From the NCBI RefSeq assembly GCF_003003175.1, contig NZ_PVTY01000002.1:100170-164169 (forward strand): a stretch of 64,000 nt of DNA, read 5' to 3'. Shown here in pieces: positions 18,875 through 28,513 of this stretch. Both the position numbers and the translations under genes were made by a program. The notes below the pieces were generated by a model, which had not been told where the DNA came from, did no database searches, and saw only the letters and a list, made by a program, of their open reading frames with translations. This stretch comes from Nesterenkonia sandarakina (GTDB lineage: Bacteria > Actinomycetota > Actinomycetes > Actinomycetales > Micrococcaceae). Position 1 is the stretch's first letter. Each line of letters starts with the position of its first letter.

Positions 18875-20746
18875 ATGTGTGGAATCGTCGGCTATATAGG
18901 CCTGCCCGAGAAGACCAGTCAGCATTCAGCCCTCGACGTGCTCCTGGAAGGACTCCGTCGTCTGGAATACCGCGGCTATGACTCCGCCGGGGTGGCGACC
19001 GTGGCGGCCGGCACCGTCTCGACGCGGAAGAAGTCCGGCAAGCTCGCGAACCTCCTCGCGGAGATCGAAGCTGCCCCGATGGCTGAGGCCTCGGTGGGCA
19101 TCGGACACACCCGCTGGGCCACCCACGGTGCGCCCACCGATCAGAACGCGCACCCGCACCTGGCCGACGACGGCAAGCTCGCCGTCATCCACAACGGCAT
19201 CATCGAGAACTTCGCCCAGCTCAAGGCCAAGCTCGTCGCTACCGGCGAGGAGTTCAGCTCGCAGACCGACACCGAGGTGGCCGCGAAGCTCATCGGCCAG
19301 TACTTCGTGGGCTCCGCCGCGGGCGACCTGACCGAGGCGATGCGTCTGGCAGCCAGTGAGCTCGAGGGTGCCTTCACCCTGCTCGCCGTCCACGCCGACC
19401 AGCCCGACCGTGTCGTCGCCTCCCGGCGCAACTCGCCCCTGGTGGTCGGCCTCGGTGAAGGGGAGAACTTCCTCGGCTCCGACGTCTCCGGATTCATCGA
19501 CTTCACCCGCGAAGCCGTGGAGCTGGAGCAGGACCAGGTCGTGACGATCACCACCGACGACGTCGCCATCATCAACTTCGACGGCACCCCCGCCGAGGGG
19601 AAGCGATTCTCGGTGAACTGGGACGCCGCCGCCGCAGAGAAGGGCGGCTACGGCACCTTCATGGAGAAGGAGATCCACGATCAGCCCAAGGCCGTGGAGG
19701 ACACGCTGCTGGGCCGCACCGACGCCTCCGGCCGCCTGGTCCTCGACGAGCTGCGCATCGACCCCGACGAGCTCAAGGGCATCTCCAAGATCATCGTCCT
19801 GGCCTGCGGCACCTCCGCCTACGCCGGCATGGTCGCGAAGTACGCCATCGAGCACTGGGTGCGCGTGCCGGTGGAGGTGGAGCTCTCGCACGAGTTCCGC
19901 TACCGCGACCCGATCATCGACGACTCCACCCTGATCGTCTCGCTCTCCCAGTCCGGGGAGACCATGGACACGCTGATGGCGGTCCGCTACGCCAAGGAGC
20001 AGGGCGCCCGCACGCTGGCGATCTGCAACACCAACGGCTCCACGATCCCGCGCGAATCCGACGCGGTGCTCTACACCCACGCCGGTCCGGAGATCGCGGT
20101 GGCCTCCACCAAAGCGTTCCTGGCCCAGATCACCGCCTCCTACCTGCTGGGCCTCTACATGGCGCAGCTGCGCGGGAAGCTCTTCCAGGGCGAGATCGAG
20201 GACATCCTGGCGGACCTGCACAAGATCCCCGCCAAGATCCAGGAAGTCCTGGACGGCGCCGACGACATCCGCCAGCTCGCCCGCGACATGGCCCAGGCCC
20301 CGTCGGTGCTCTTCCTCGGTCGCCACGTCGGCTACCCGGTGGCGATGGAGGGCGCGCTGAAGCTCAAGGAGATCGCCTACATCCACGCCGAGGGCTTCGC
20401 CGCAGGCGAGCTCAAGCACGGACCGATCGCGCTGATCGACGAGGGCCAGCCGGTGTTCGTCGTCGTGCCGTCCCCGCATGGCCGTGACTCGCTGCACGCC
20501 AAGGTGGTCTCGAACATCCAGGAGGTCCGCGCACGCGGCGCCAAGACCATCACCGTGGCCGAGGTCGGCGACGCCGACGTGGTGGACTACTCCGAGACGG
20601 TGTTCTACGTCCCGGAGACCCAGCCGCTGCTGATGCCGCTGCTGACCACCGTCCCGCTGCAGATCTTCGCCTGCGCACTGGCCGCCGAGAAGGGCTACGA
20701 CGTCGACCAGCCGCGCAACCTGGCCAAGTCGGTCACGGTGGAGTGA
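18875..20746 (+). CDS. glmS: Glutamine-fructose-6-phosphate aminotransferase
   Basis: Makes glucosamine-6-phosphate from fructose-6-phosphate and glutamine, the entry to amino-sugar and peptidoglycan synthesis. The 623-residue product starts MCGIVGYIG with the nucleophile Cys2 (after Met removal), has GIGHTRWATHGAPTD and LEYRGYDSAG in the glutaminase domain (1-240), and two SIS domains (SQSGETMDTLMAV; GRHVGYPVAMEGALKLKE), ending PRNLAKSVTVE. No glmS ribozyme can fit into the 23-bp upstream spacer. Confidence 0.97.
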   Translation: MCGIVGYIGLPEKTSQHSALDVLLEGLRRLEYRGYDSAGVATVAAGTVSTRKKSGKLANLLAEIEAAPMAEASVGIGHTRWATHGAPTDQNAHPHLADDGKLAVIHNGIIENFAQLKAKLVATGEEFSSQTDTEVAAKLIGQYFVGSAAGDLTEAMRLAASELEGAFTLLAVHADQPDRVVASRRNSPLVVGLGEGENFLGSDVSGFIDFTREAVELEQDQVVTITTDDVAIINFDGTPAEGKRFSVNWDAAAAEKGGYGTFMEKEIHDQPKAVEDTLLGRTDASGRLVLDELRIDPDELKGISKIIVLACGTSAYAGMVAKYAIEHWVRVPVEVELSHEFRYRDPIIDDSTLIVSLSQSGETMDTLMAVRYAKEQGARTLAICNTNGSTIPRESDAVLYTHAGPEIAVASTKAFLAQITASYLLGLYMAQLRGKLFQGEIEDILADLHKIPAKIQEVLDGADDIRQLARDMAQAPSVLFLGRHVGYPVAMEGALKLKEIAYIHAEGFAAGELKHGPIALIDEGQPVFVVVPSPHGRDSLHAKVVSNIQEVRARGAKTITVAEVGDADVVDYSETVFYVPETQPLLMPLLTTVPLQIFACALAAEKGYDVDQPRNLAKSVTVE

Positions 20747-20867
20747 CCATCTCTATGGAGCGGTCGTTCTTCCTGGCCCTCCGCAGAGAGCGGCCATCGA
20801 TGCAGCGTGACCCTCGGGACAGTGTGACCCGTTTCTCAGCGGGACCTCTCGCAAGAAGGAGCAGCAC

Positions 20868-21218
20868 ATGATCGTCGGAATCGGCGTCGACGTCGTCCTG
20901 GTGACGCGGTTCGAGCATCAGCTGCGCCGGACTCCGGCGCTGCGGCAGCGGCTCTTCGTCCCGGCCGAGCGTGAGCTCAACACCCGCTCCCTGGCCGCGC
21001 GCTTCGCGGCGAAGGAGGCCGTGGCCAAGGCGCTGGGCGCCCCGGCGGGGATGAACTGGCAGGACTGCCAGGTGGTCATGGACTCCGCTGGCGCCCCGCA
21101 TGTCGAGGTGTCCGGGACCGTGGCGCAGGTCGCCGAGTCCAGGGGGGTCAAGCGCTGGCACCTCTCGCTCTCCCACGACGGCGACGTGGCCACCGCCATG
21201 GTGGTCGCGGAGGGCTGA
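20868..21218 (+). CDS. acpS: Holo-[acyl-carrier-protein] synthase
   Basis: Transfers 4'-phosphopantetheine from CoA to ACP. The 116-residue protein begins [16 protein letters not shown] with the metal-binding Asp8, has [17 protein letters not shown] with the catalytic Glu/Lys helix and [16 protein letters not shown] near the end. Length matches the family (about 120). AAGGAG precedes the ATG. Followed 2 nt later by the NAD(P)HX repair gene, an order common in actinobacteria. Confidence 0.95.
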   Translation: MIVGIGVDVVLVTRFEHQLRRTPALRQRLFVPAERELNTRSLAARFAAKEAVAKALGAPAGMNWQDCQVVMDSAGAPHVEVSGTVAQVAESRGVKRWHLSLSHDGDVATAMVVAEG

Positions 21219-21220
21219 TC

Positions 21221-22705
21221 ATGACTGCCGCATCACTTCCGGTCTACTCCGGCACCCAGATCCGGGAGTCTGAAAAACCCCTGGTCGACGCCGGAGAAGG
21301 TCCCGCGCTGATGCGTCGCGCCGCCTATGGACTGGCCAGCTGTGTGCTGGGCCTGCTCCGGAGCGCCGGCGGCAGCTACGGAGCCCGGGTCGTGGGCCTC
21401 ATCGGCTCCGGCAACAACGGCGGCGACGGACTCTACGCCTTGGCCGAGCTGCGCTCCCGCGGGGTCGATGCACGCGCCGTGCTGGTCGCCGACCGCGCCC
21501 ACCCGCAGGCGTTGGAGGAGTTCCTCCGGGCCGGCGGTCGCGTGATCACCGAGGTCCCCGGCGACACGACCGTGCTGATCGACGCGATCCTCGGCACCGG
21601 AGCCCGGGATGCGTTCACGCTCCCCGACGTGCCCGGCCTGATCGCCTCCGCCCGCACCAGCACCGTGGTGGCCTGCGACATCCCTTCCGGGGTCCACGCC
21701 GACACGGGACGCTGCCCTGGCGATGCCCTGGCCGCCCAGCACACCGTCACCTTCGGGGCAGCCAAGCTGGGACTGCTGCTCGGACAGGGAGGGCTGCTCA
21801 GCGGGGAGATCCACACGGTGGAGATCGGACTGGCGGACCAGCTGCCGGCTCCGGCGGCCTGGGAGCTGACCGGACCAGAGCTCAGCGCACCGCGGCCTCG
21901 CCCGGGAGACCACAAGTACACCCGCGGGATCCTGCAGGTGGTGGCCGGCTCCGCGCAGTTCCCCGGAGCCGCCGAACTGACCGTCGGCGCCGCGATCACC
22001 TCAGGCGTGGGCATGGTGCGGCTGCAGGCCGAGCTCAGCGTCTCCTCCTCGGTGCTGCAGTCCTGGCCGGAGGCGGTGACGAGTCAGGGCCGTGCGGAGA
22101 AGGCGCTGGAGGGTGCCACCGCGGCGGCCATCGGGCCGGGTCTCGGACGGGACCGCTCCCGCCAGGTCGAGGCCGAGACCATCCTGCGCGCCACCGTGGA
22201 CGCCCAGATGCCCTGCGTGCTCGACGCCACCGGCCTGGAGCTGCTCCGCGGCGATCTGCTCAGCGCCGGCGACCTCGGCGCGGCGCTGATCCTGACCCCG
22301 CACCTGGGCGAAGCACGACGGATCGCCGACGCGCTCCAGGACGAGGAGCTGCAGGGGCTGTTCGCCGGGGAGCCTGACACCCTCGAGGCCGCCCGCGCGC
22401 TGGCTCAGGCGCTCGGTGCCACGGTCCTGCTCAAGGGGCCGAGCACCGTGGTGGCCGGACCCGACGGTACCGCGCCGCTGATCGTGCGCTCAGCAACTCC
22501 TGGACTGGCCACCGCCGGCACCGGCGACGTGCTGACCGGAATCATCGGCGCGCTGCTGGCCACGGCAGGCAGCACGCAGAACCTGGACTTCTCCGGCATC
22601 GCCGCCGAGGGCGCCCGACTGCACGCAGCCGCCGCCCAGCGCCTGGACCCCCACGGTCGCGGCCACTTCGGAGCCAGCGCGCTGATCGGCGCGCTGCGCG
22701 AGTAG
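21221..22705 (+). CDS. Bifunctional NAD(P)HX epimerase / ADP-dependent dehydratase
   Basis: Repairs hydrated NADH and NADPH. The N-terminal YjeF_N epimerase domain (about 1-210) shows LIGSGNNGGDGLYALAEL and DAILGTGARD; the C-terminal kinase-like dehydratase domain (about 225-494) shows HKYTRGILQVVAGSAQFPGA, AIGPGLGRD, VLDATGLELL, ATVLLKGPSTVVAGPDG and the GLATAGTGDVLTGIIGALLA motif. The whole is a fusion, as in most bacteria (also called Nnr). Located between acpS and alr, probably in an operon with acpS. Confidence 0.94.
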   Translation: MTAASLPVYSGTQIRESEKPLVDAGEGPALMRRAAYGLASCVLGLLRSAGGSYGARVVGLIGSGNNGGDGLYALAELRSRGVDARAVLVADRAHPQALEEFLRAGGRVITEVPGDTTVLIDAILGTGARDAFTLPDVPGLIASARTSTVVACDIPSGVHADTGRCPGDALAAQHTVTFGAAKLGLLLGQGGLLSGEIHTVEIGLADQLPAPAAWELTGPELSAPRPRPGDHKYTRGILQVVAGSAQFPGAAELTVGAAITSGVGMVRLQAELSVSSSVLQSWPEAVTSQGRAEKALEGATAAAIGPGLGRDRSRQVEAETILRATVDAQMPCVLDATGLELLRGDLLSAGDLGAALILTPHLGEARRIADALQDEELQGLFAGEPDTLEAARALAQALGATVLLKGPSTVVAGPDGTAPLIVRSATPGLATAGTGDVLTGIIGALLATAGSTQNLDFSGIAAEGARLHAAAAQRLDPHGRGHFGASALIGALRE

Positions 22706-22738
22706 CGGGCGCACCACAATAGTGTCCGTGGCTCTCGA

Positions 22739-22750
22739 TAGGGTGGTTCC
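22739..22750 (+). promoter_or_regulatory. -10 element of a leaderless alr promoter
   Basis: TAGGGT (22739-22744), 6 nt, then ATG 22751. Transcription would begin at the start codon of alr. Confidence 0.5.
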
Positions 22751-24028
22751 ATGAGCATCATCGGCGACCCCAGCGCCACCTCCCGTCCCGTCACCTCACG
22801 TCCGGCCACCGCCCATCCCGAGCCCGCCGAACGTGCAGCCGTGATCGACCCCGCCGCGATCAGGCATAATGTGCGCACCATCGCCTCCTACGTGGAACCG
22901 GCGAAGGTGCTGGTGGCCGTGAAGGCCGAGGGCTACGGGCACGGCGCGGTCACCGCCGCCCGGGCAGCCCTCGAGGGCGGAGCCGACTGGCTGGGCACTG
23001 CCCACGTCAGTGAGGCGCTGGTGCTGCGCACCGCAGGGATCCAGGCGCCGCTCCTGGCGTGGCTGCACACTCGTGCCACCGACTTCGCCGCGGCGATCAC
23101 CGAACACATCGACCTGGGCATCTCCGGCTGGGAGATCCACCATGTGGCTCGCGCGGCAGAATCTCTGCAGAAGCCGGCCCGAGTGCACCTGAAGATCGAC
23201 ACCGGGCTGGGCCGCAACGGCTGCACCATCGAGGAGTGGCCCGAGCTGCTCCGCCTGGCCGCCCAGTACCAGGACCGCGGCCTGCTCAGCGTGGAGGGCA
23301 TCTTCACCCACCTCGCCGTGGCCGATGAGCCCGACCGCCGCGAGACCGATGACCAGCTGCAGGTCTACCGCCACGCGCTGGAGCTCGCCGAGGCGCACCG
23401 GATCGTGCCGGACCTGCGGCACGTGGCGAACACCCCGGGCGCCTTCTCCCGCCCGGACGCCCACTTCGACATGGTGCGCGTCGGGGTCGGGGTCTACGGG
23501 CACAGCCCCTTCGCCGACCGCACCGCCGAAGACCTCGGCCTGCGCCCGGCCATGGAGCTGCGCACCACGGTGGCCAACGTGAAGCAGGTGCCGACGGGCC
23601 AGGGGATCAGCTACGGACTGACCCACCGGGTGGACCGCCCCACCAGCCTGGCGCTGATTCCGCTGGGCTACGCCGACGGGATCCCGCGGGTGGCGGTCCA
23701 CGCTCCCGTCTGGATCAACGGACGGCGCTACCGGTCGGTCGGCCGGGTCGCCATGGACCAGTTCGTGGTGGACCTCGGTGAACGCGAGACCGATGTCCAG
23801 GTCGGGGACGACGTCGTGATCTTCGGAGGCAGCTCCGGGATCGAGGCGGCCGACTGGGGGAGCGCCGCCGGCACCATCAACTACGAGATCATCACCCGGA
23901 TCGGGGAACGGGTCCCGCGCATCGTGGTGGACTCCGACCTGGCCGCAGGTCTGGCCACAGGCTCGGTGCCCACCGCGGCGTCACCCGCATCGGCTGCGTC
24001 CCCCACGCCGCCGCGGGGTCCGGCATGA
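22751..24028 (+). CDS. alr: Alanine racemase
   Basis: PLP enzyme that makes D-alanine for peptidoglycan. The 425-residue product has the PLP-lysine in VLVAVKAEGYGHGAV (about residue 58), HLKIDTGLGRNGC, VEGIFTHLAVADEPD, QGISYGLTHR, PLGYADGIPR and GRVAMDQFVVDLG. A 26-residue N-terminal lead and a Pro/Ala/Ser-rich end of about 35 residues extend the normal length of 360-380. Its stop overlaps the ATG of tsaE (ATGA). Confidence 0.95.
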   Translation: MSIIGDPSATSRPVTSRPATAHPEPAERAAVIDPAAIRHNVRTIASYVEPAKVLVAVKAEGYGHGAVTAARAALEGGADWLGTAHVSEALVLRTAGIQAPLLAWLHTRATDFAAAITEHIDLGISGWEIHHVARAAESLQKPARVHLKIDTGLGRNGCTIEEWPELLRLAAQYQDRGLLSVEGIFTHLAVADEPDRRETDDQLQVYRHALELAEAHRIVPDLRHVANTPGAFSRPDAHFDMVRVGVGVYGHSPFADRTAEDLGLRPAMELRTTVANVKQVPTGQGISYGLTHRVDRPTSLALIPLGYADGIPRVAVHAPVWINGRRYRSVGRVAMDQFVVDLGERETDVQVGDDVVIFGGSSGIEAADWGSAAGTINYEIITRIGERVPRIVVDSDLAAGLATGSVPTAASPASAASPTPPRGPA

Positions 24029-24627
24029 GCGCAGCCCAGAGCCCCGCCGCTCCGATCGCAGGTGAGCGGTGGAGCCTCGAGGTGATCCTGGAGGACCTCG
24101 ACGCCACCGCCGATTTCGCTCAGGCCCTCGCGGAGCTGCTGGAACCCGGAGCGCTGCTGGTGCTCACCGGCGGTCTGGGTGCCGGCAAGACCACCTTCAC
24201 CCAGTCCCTGGGCCGCGCGCTGGGCGTCAGCGGGATGGTGAGCTCGCCGACCTTCATCCTCAGCCGGATCCACCGATCCCAGGGTCAGGGCCCTGATCTG
24301 GTCCACGTGGACGCCTACCGCACCGACCCGGAGGGCCTGGAATCTCTGGACCTGACCTCCACCCTGACCGAGTCCGTGACAGTGGTGGAATGGGGTCGGG
24401 GGATGGTCGAGGCGGCGCTGGTAGGAGTCGAGGGATCCTGGCTGGATCTGGAGCTGATCAGGGACACCGGGGCTGAGTCGACGCCGCAGGAGTCCCCGGG
24501 CTCGAACTCGGGGGAGACCGAGATCATCACCGACTTCTCCGAGACCGAGGCCGACGTCCTCGGAGCTCGACGGCGCGCCGTCCTGCGCGGATACGGACCT
24601 GCCTGGGCGCAGCCGCCGCAGCTGTGA
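24025..24627 (+). CDS. tsaE: tRNA t6A biosynthesis ATPase TsaE
   Basis: ATPase that activates the TsaB-TsaD complex in threonylcarbamoyladenosine synthesis on tRNA. The 200-residue protein has Walker A VLTGGLGAGKTTFTQSLGR (about 46-64), SSPTFILSR (switch-like motif) and VVEWGRGM. There is an insertion of about 25 residues rich in Glu/Ser before the C-terminal end, common in actinobacterial versions. ATGA overlap with alr and GTGA overlap with tsaB indicate one operon. Confidence 0.93.
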   Translation: MSAAQSPAAPIAGERWSLEVILEDLDATADFAQALAELLEPGALLVLTGGLGAGKTTFTQSLGRALGVSGMVSSPTFILSRIHRSQGQGPDLVHVDAYRTDPEGLESLDLTSTLTESVTVVEWGRGMVEAALVGVEGSWLDLELIRDTGAESTPQESPGSNSGETEIITDFSETEADVLGARRRAVLRGYGPAWAQPPQL

Positions 24628-25403
24628 CGAACTACGATGGAGGGGTGATTCTCGCGATCGACTCCTCCGCCGGGGCCTCTGTGGCCGTGCTCGACGACGG
24701 CCAGGTGCGCGCCCAGTGGCGCACCGCCGTGACGACGACCCACGCCGAGGTGCTCGCCGAAGCGGTCGCCCAGACCATGCGCGAGGCCGAGGTGACCGGG
24801 GCCGGGCTCCGCGGCGTCGTCGTCGGTGTGGGTCCGGGCCCCTTCACCGGACTGCGGGTCGGTCTCGCGCTGGCGCACTCGCTCGCCGAGGTCTGGGGCG
24901 TCCCGCTCCATGGAGTCTGCAGCCTGGACTCGCTCGCCCAACGTGCCGTGGCCCAGCCGGCGGAGTCTTCCGCCTCGGCGGAGGGCGAGTTCCTCGCCGC
25001 CAGCGACGCACGCCGCCGCGAGGTCTACTGGGCCCGCTACCGCGCGGACGCGCAGGGGTTCGCCGAACTGCTCGACGGACCGCAGGTCAGCGCGGCCGCC
25101 GAGCTGCCGGACCTCCCGGTGGTCGGCGTCGGCGCGAGCCTGTATCCGCAGGTCCTCACGGCCCGCTCGGCGCTGGAATCACAGTGGCTGCCCGATGCGG
25201 TGGAGCTGGGCCTGCTCGCGCAGCGCGAACTGAGGCGCGGGGGAGCACCAGGGTCGACGGGCCCCTCGGCGACGCCGGACACCGCCGGCCCCGCGCAGCC
25301 AGACATCACCGCCCGCTCGGTGCTGCGCGACCCGCTCCCGCTGTACCTGCGCGACTCCGACGCCAAGGTGCCCGCCCAGATGCGCGCGAAGCAGGCCTCA
25401 TGA
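24624..25403 (+). CDS. tsaB: tRNA t6A biosynthesis protein TsaB
   Basis: ASKHA-fold partner of TsaD needed for t6A formation. The 259-residue product has ILAIDSSAGASVAVLDDG at the N terminus, the conserved GVVVGVGPGPFTGLRVGLALAHSLAE and AASDARRREVYWARY. The GTG at 24624 overlaps the tsaE stop. An in-frame GTG at 24645 gives VILAIDSS at once and has TACGAT exactly 6 nt upstream (24633-24638), so a second, leaderless start is possible there. The C-terminal part contains a Pro/Ala-rich insertion. Confidence 0.92.
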   Translation: MTNYDGGVILAIDSSAGASVAVLDDGQVRAQWRTAVTTTHAEVLAEAVAQTMREAEVTGAGLRGVVVGVGPGPFTGLRVGLALAHSLAEVWGVPLHGVCSLDSLAQRAVAQPAESSASAEGEFLAASDARRREVYWARYRADAQGFAELLDGPQVSAAAELPDLPVVGVGASLYPQVLTARSALESQWLPDAVELGLLAQRELRRGGAPGSTGPSATPDTAGPAQPDITARSVLRDPLPLYLRDSDAKVPAQMRAKQAS

Positions 25404-26014
25404 GCGCACACGATGCCCCGCGCCGGGCGACCCCCGAAGCCGCCACCACCCCCGACGTCAACGTGACCCCTGAGTCCACCGCCGCCCCCGGCTCTGAGCT
25501 CTACCCGGTGACCTCGATGACAGCCCTGGACGTTCCCGAGGTGCTCGCCCTGGAGAACCGGCTCTTCCCGCACGACGCCTGGCCCGAAAGCTTCTTCTAC
25601 GACGAACTGGCACACACCACCGCCGGCCCCGGCGGGCTTCCGACCCGGCGTTACTGGGTCGCCCGGGACGCAGCCGGGCAGCTCGCCGGCTACGCCGGGA
25701 TGATGTGCGTGCTGCCGCTGGCGGATGTGCAGACCCTCGCCGTCGCTCCCGAGGCCCAGGGCCAGGGGCTGGGCACCCGGCTGCTGCGCCTGCTCATCGG
25801 CGCCGCCCGGGAACAGTCCGCCGAGCAGATCCTGCTCGAGGTCCGCGCCGACAACCCCGGGGCGCAGGCCCTCTACCGGCGTGAGGGCTTCACCCACATC
25901 CATACCCGGGCGCAGTACTACCCGGACGGGCAGGACGCGCTGATCATGCAGAAGCCGCTGACCGACCCCGCCGCGCCGAGCTCAGCGGCAGACCTCAGGA
26001 GCCCCACCCCATGA
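25400..26014 (+). CDS. rimI: Ribosomal protein S18-alanine N-acetyltransferase RimI
   Basis: GNAT acetyltransferase that in E. coli acetylates the N terminus of S18. The 204-residue protein has a Pro/Ala/Thr-rich lead of about 35 residues, then the GNAT fold: [49 protein letters not shown] with the acetyl-CoA loop (QGQGLGT), and [22 protein letters not shown] 25400 overlaps the tsaB stop (ATGA) and its end overlaps tsaD. The upstream open frame before 25400 is only a shadow of tsaB. Confidence 0.92.
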   Translation: MSAHDAPRRATPEAATTPDVNVTPESTAAPGSELYPVTSMTALDVPEVLALENRLFPHDAWPESFFYDELAHTTAGPGGLPTRRYWVARDAAGQLAGYAGMMCVLPLADVQTLAVAPEAQGQGLGTRLLRLLIGAAREQSAEQILLEVRADNPGAQALYRREGFTHIHTRAQYYPDGQDALIMQKPLTDPAAPSSAADLRSPTP

Positions 26015-27126
26015 CCGACGCCTCCTCGGCCCGCCGCGCCCCGCTGGTGCTCGGCATCGAGACCTCCTGCGATGAGACCGGCGTCGGGATCGTCCGCGGG
26101 ACCCACATGCTGGCGAACACCGTCTCGTCCTCCATGGAGGAACACGTGCGCTTCGGCGGCGTCATCCCGGAGATCGCCGCCCGCGCCCACCTCGAGGCCT
26201 TCGTGCCGACGCTGCGCCAGGCCCTGGACACCGCCGGGATCGAGCTGCGCGACGTCGACGCGATCGCGGTCACCGCCGGACCCGGCCTCGCGGGCGCGCT
26301 GATGGTCGGGCTCTCCGCCGCCAAGGGGCTCGCCCTGGCCGCGGACAAGCCGCTCTACGGGGTCAACCACCTCGTCGCCCACGTCGGCGTGGGCCTGCTG
26401 GACCCCGCCGGGGAGAGCGTCGCCGGACCCGCAGGGCTGCGGACGCTGCCGGAGAACACCGGGGCGCTGCTGGTCTCCGGCGGGCACACCGAGATCCTGC
26501 GCATCGGCTCGCTGACCAGCGACGTGCAGCTGCTGGGCTCCACTATCGACGACGCCGCCGGTGAGGCCTTCGACAAGACCGCGCGTCTGCTGGGACTGGG
26601 CTACCCGGGCGGACCCGCGATCGACGCCGCCGCGGCCACCGGGGATCCGCGCGCATTCCGCTTCCCGCGCGGCCTGACCATGCCGAAGTTCGAAGGCTCG
26701 GTCGAGGCCCCGGGCAAGCATCGGCACAACTGGTCCTTCTCCGGACTGAAGACCGCGGTGGCCCGCGCGGTGGAGCAGTTCGAGGTCGCCGGCCGACCGG
26801 TCCCGGTCGCAGACATCGCCGCCAGCTTCCAGGAGGCCGTGGTGGACGTCATCACGGCCAAGGCGGTGCGCGCCGCCGGCGAGCACGGCATCACCACGCT
26901 GATGCTCGGCGGAGGCGTCGCAGCGAACAAGCGGCTGCGCGAGCTGCTGGCCGAGCGCTGCGCCGCGGCCGGCATCGAGCTGCGCATCCCCCCGGTGAGC
27001 CTGTGCACGGACAACGGTGCGATGGTCGCGGCGCTGGGCGCGCAGCTCGTCGCAGCCGGAGTCGCGCCCTCCTCGCTGCAGATCCCCGCGGACTCCTCCC
27101 AGCCGGTGGAACGGATCAGCGTCTAG
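26011..27126 (+). CDS. tsaD: tRNA N6-adenosine threonylcarbamoyltransferase TsaD
   Basis: Transfers the threonylcarbamoyl group to A37 of ANN-decoding tRNAs. The 371-residue product begins with [17 protein letters not shown], has [14 protein letters not shown], the metal ligands in VNHLVAHV (about 117-124), [11 protein letters not shown] and [23 protein letters not shown], and [13 protein letters not shown] near the end. It overlaps rimI by 4 nt and ends the alr-tsaE-tsaB-rimI-tsaD run. Confidence 0.96.
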   Translation: MTDASSARRAPLVLGIETSCDETGVGIVRGTHMLANTVSSSMEEHVRFGGVIPEIAARAHLEAFVPTLRQALDTAGIELRDVDAIAVTAGPGLAGALMVGLSAAKGLALAADKPLYGVNHLVAHVGVGLLDPAGESVAGPAGLRTLPENTGALLVSGGHTEILRIGSLTSDVQLLGSTIDDAAGEAFDKTARLLGLGYPGGPAIDAAAATGDPRAFRFPRGLTMPKFEGSVEAPGKHRHNWSFSGLKTAVARAVEQFEVAGRPVPVADIAASFQEAVVDVITAKAVRAAGEHGITTLMLGGGVAANKRLRELLAERCAAAGIELRIPPVSLCTDNGAMVAALGAQLVAAGVAPSSLQIPADSSQPVERISV

Positions 27127-27131
27127 CTCGG

Positions 27132-27186
27132 CCCGCGGCTCAGACCCCCCCCGCTCAGACCCGCCGTTCAGACCCGCGGCTCAGAC
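27132..27186. repeat. Four imperfect 13-16-nt direct repeats between tsaD and the ligase gene
   Basis: The unit CCCGCGGCTCAGAC recurs four times with small changes (copies begin near 27132, 27146, 27162 and 27174). The last copy runs into the 3' end of the convergent gene, and CCCGCGG/CCGCGGG (27173-27196) could form a hairpin that acts as terminator for tsaD. Confidence 0.55.
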
Positions 27187-28344
27187 TCGCCGCGGGCCGT
27201 TGATCGACATCCGGGTACGCGCGGCGGCGTCGAGCACCACCTGCCGCAGATCTCCCTGATGGGTCTCCGCGACCTGGCGCTGCCGGATGTAGCCGGCGCC
27301 GTCGCGCATCATCTGCTCGACCAGGGCGAGCTCATCGGCGCAGCCCAGCTCCTTCGCCACCGGCTCGAGCCGGTTGAGCTCCTGCTCGAGGTGATCGGTC
27401 ACCAGCATCTCGTCGCCCTCGGCGTTGAGGATGATCTCGGCGTCCAGGCCGTAGCGCGCGGCGCGCCACTTGTTCTCCTGCACGAACCACGGCGGCATCG
27501 AGACCACCTTGCCGCCGTTCCCGAGGTCCTGCACCGTGGAGTGCACGATGCACTGGGTGAGTGCCGCGACCCCGGCGATCTCCTCGAGCGTGGCCAGTCC
27601 GTCACAGACGCGCAGCTCCACGGTGCCCAGCCGGGGCACGGCGCGGACGTCCCAGCGGACCTCGGTGACATCGTTGATCACCCCGGTGTGCTCCAGGTCG
27701 CTGACCGCCTTCTCGTAGCCGGACCATTCCTCGAACTGGAAGGACGCCCCGGCGGTGGGCAGCTGCTGGAAGACCAGCGCCCGCTGCGAGGCGTAGCCGG
27801 TGTCCTCTCCCGCCCAGTAGGGCGAGGAGGCGGTCAGGGCCTGGAAGTGGGCGTTGTAGTTGCAGAGGGCATTGACCGCCGGCATCGCCTGGGCCACGTC
27901 ATCGAGGCCCACGTGCACGTGGACCCCGTAGATCACCATCTGCCGGCCCCACCACTGGGTGCGCCGGATCAGCTCCGCATAGCGCTCCTTGTCCGTCACC
28001 TCCTGCTCGGTGGGTGCGGCGAAGGGGTGCGAGCCCTGGCAGTAGAGCTCGACGTCGAGCGGCTCGCAGTGGCGCATCACGTTGCTGGCGGTCGCGCGCA
28101 GCTGATCCACACCGGTGTTCACGTCCGGGCAGACGTCGGTGACCAGCTCCACCGTGTTGGTCAGCAGCTCCTGCTTCACGAAGGGGTGCTCGTCCTCCGG
28201 GCGAAGATCCGGCATGTCCTCATGGCAGGCACTGAGAATCCGGTCCGCCACCGACCGGAGATCTCCGGTCTGTCGGTCCACCAGGGCCAGCTCCCACTCC
28301 AGGCCCAGGGTGGAACGTCGTGATTCAGCGAAGGGTAGTTCCAA
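27181..28344 (-). CDS. YbdK-family carboxylate-amine ligase (glutamate-cysteine ligase type 2)
   Basis: ATP-dependent ligase of the GCS2 family; the E. coli YbdK protein has weak gamma-glutamylcysteine synthetase activity. The 387-residue product begins MELPFAESRRSTLGLEWELALVD (ATP/Mg-binding strand), has TNTVELVTDVCPDV, IYGVHVHVGLDD, and ends RTRMSINGPRRV. The start is TTG 28344 with GAGGAG upstream. Mycothiol rather than glutathione is the usual thiol of this group, so the true substrate is unclear. Confidence 0.85.
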   Translation of the reverse strand: MELPFAESRRSTLGLEWELALVDRQTGDLRSVADRILSACHEDMPDLRPEDEHPFVKQELLTNTVELVTDVCPDVNTGVDQLRATASNVMRHCEPLDVELYCQGSHPFAAPTEQEVTDKERYAELIRRTQWWGRQMVIYGVHVHVGLDDVAQAMPAVNALCNYNAHFQALTASSPYWAGEDTGYASQRALVFQQLPTAGASFQFEEWSGYEKAVSDLEHTGVINDVTEVRWDVRAVPRLGTVELRVCDGLATLEEIAGVAALTQCIVHSTVQDLGNGGKVVSMPPWFVQENKWRAARYGLDAEIILNAEGDEMLVTDHLEQELNRLEPVAKELGCADELALVEQMMRDGAGYIRQRQVAETHQGDLRQVVLDAAARTRMSINGPRRV

Positions 28345-28500
28345 CGTGGCTCCTCAGTGTGTCAGGGCCGGCGGCCGCATCATGAGACAGAATACTGCCC
28401 AGACCACCCGATGCCCCATGCCTGGCCCGAAGATCCTCCACCGGCCGGGAATTCATCGGCGTCGCCTCGAGCACCGGCTCGGCTGTTCAGGCGGCGCGGA

Positions 28501-28513
28501 TATCCTGAGTGAC
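28501..28513 (+). promoter_or_regulatory. -10 element of a leaderless promoter for the GH3 lipoprotein
   Basis: TATCCT (28501-28506), 7 nt, then ATG 28514. No SD sequence is seen. Confidence 0.45.

Noticed and set aside
18875-18875. A glmS ribozyme in front of glmS
   Set aside because: Only 23 bp lie between coaA and glmS and the mRNA appears leaderless, so there is no room for it.
18926-20497. 523-residue minus-strand ORF opposite glmS
   Set aside because: Antisense shadow with His/Val/Asp-rich noise; GlmS is complete on the plus strand.
24716-25399. Upstream extension of the rimI frame inside tsaB
   Set aside because: Arg/Ala-rich noise; the ATG at 25400 overlaps the tsaB stop and gives a normal RimI.
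27132-27186. A CRISPR array in the direct repeats after tsaD
   Set aside because: The repeats are only 13-16 nt and adjacent to each other without spacers.
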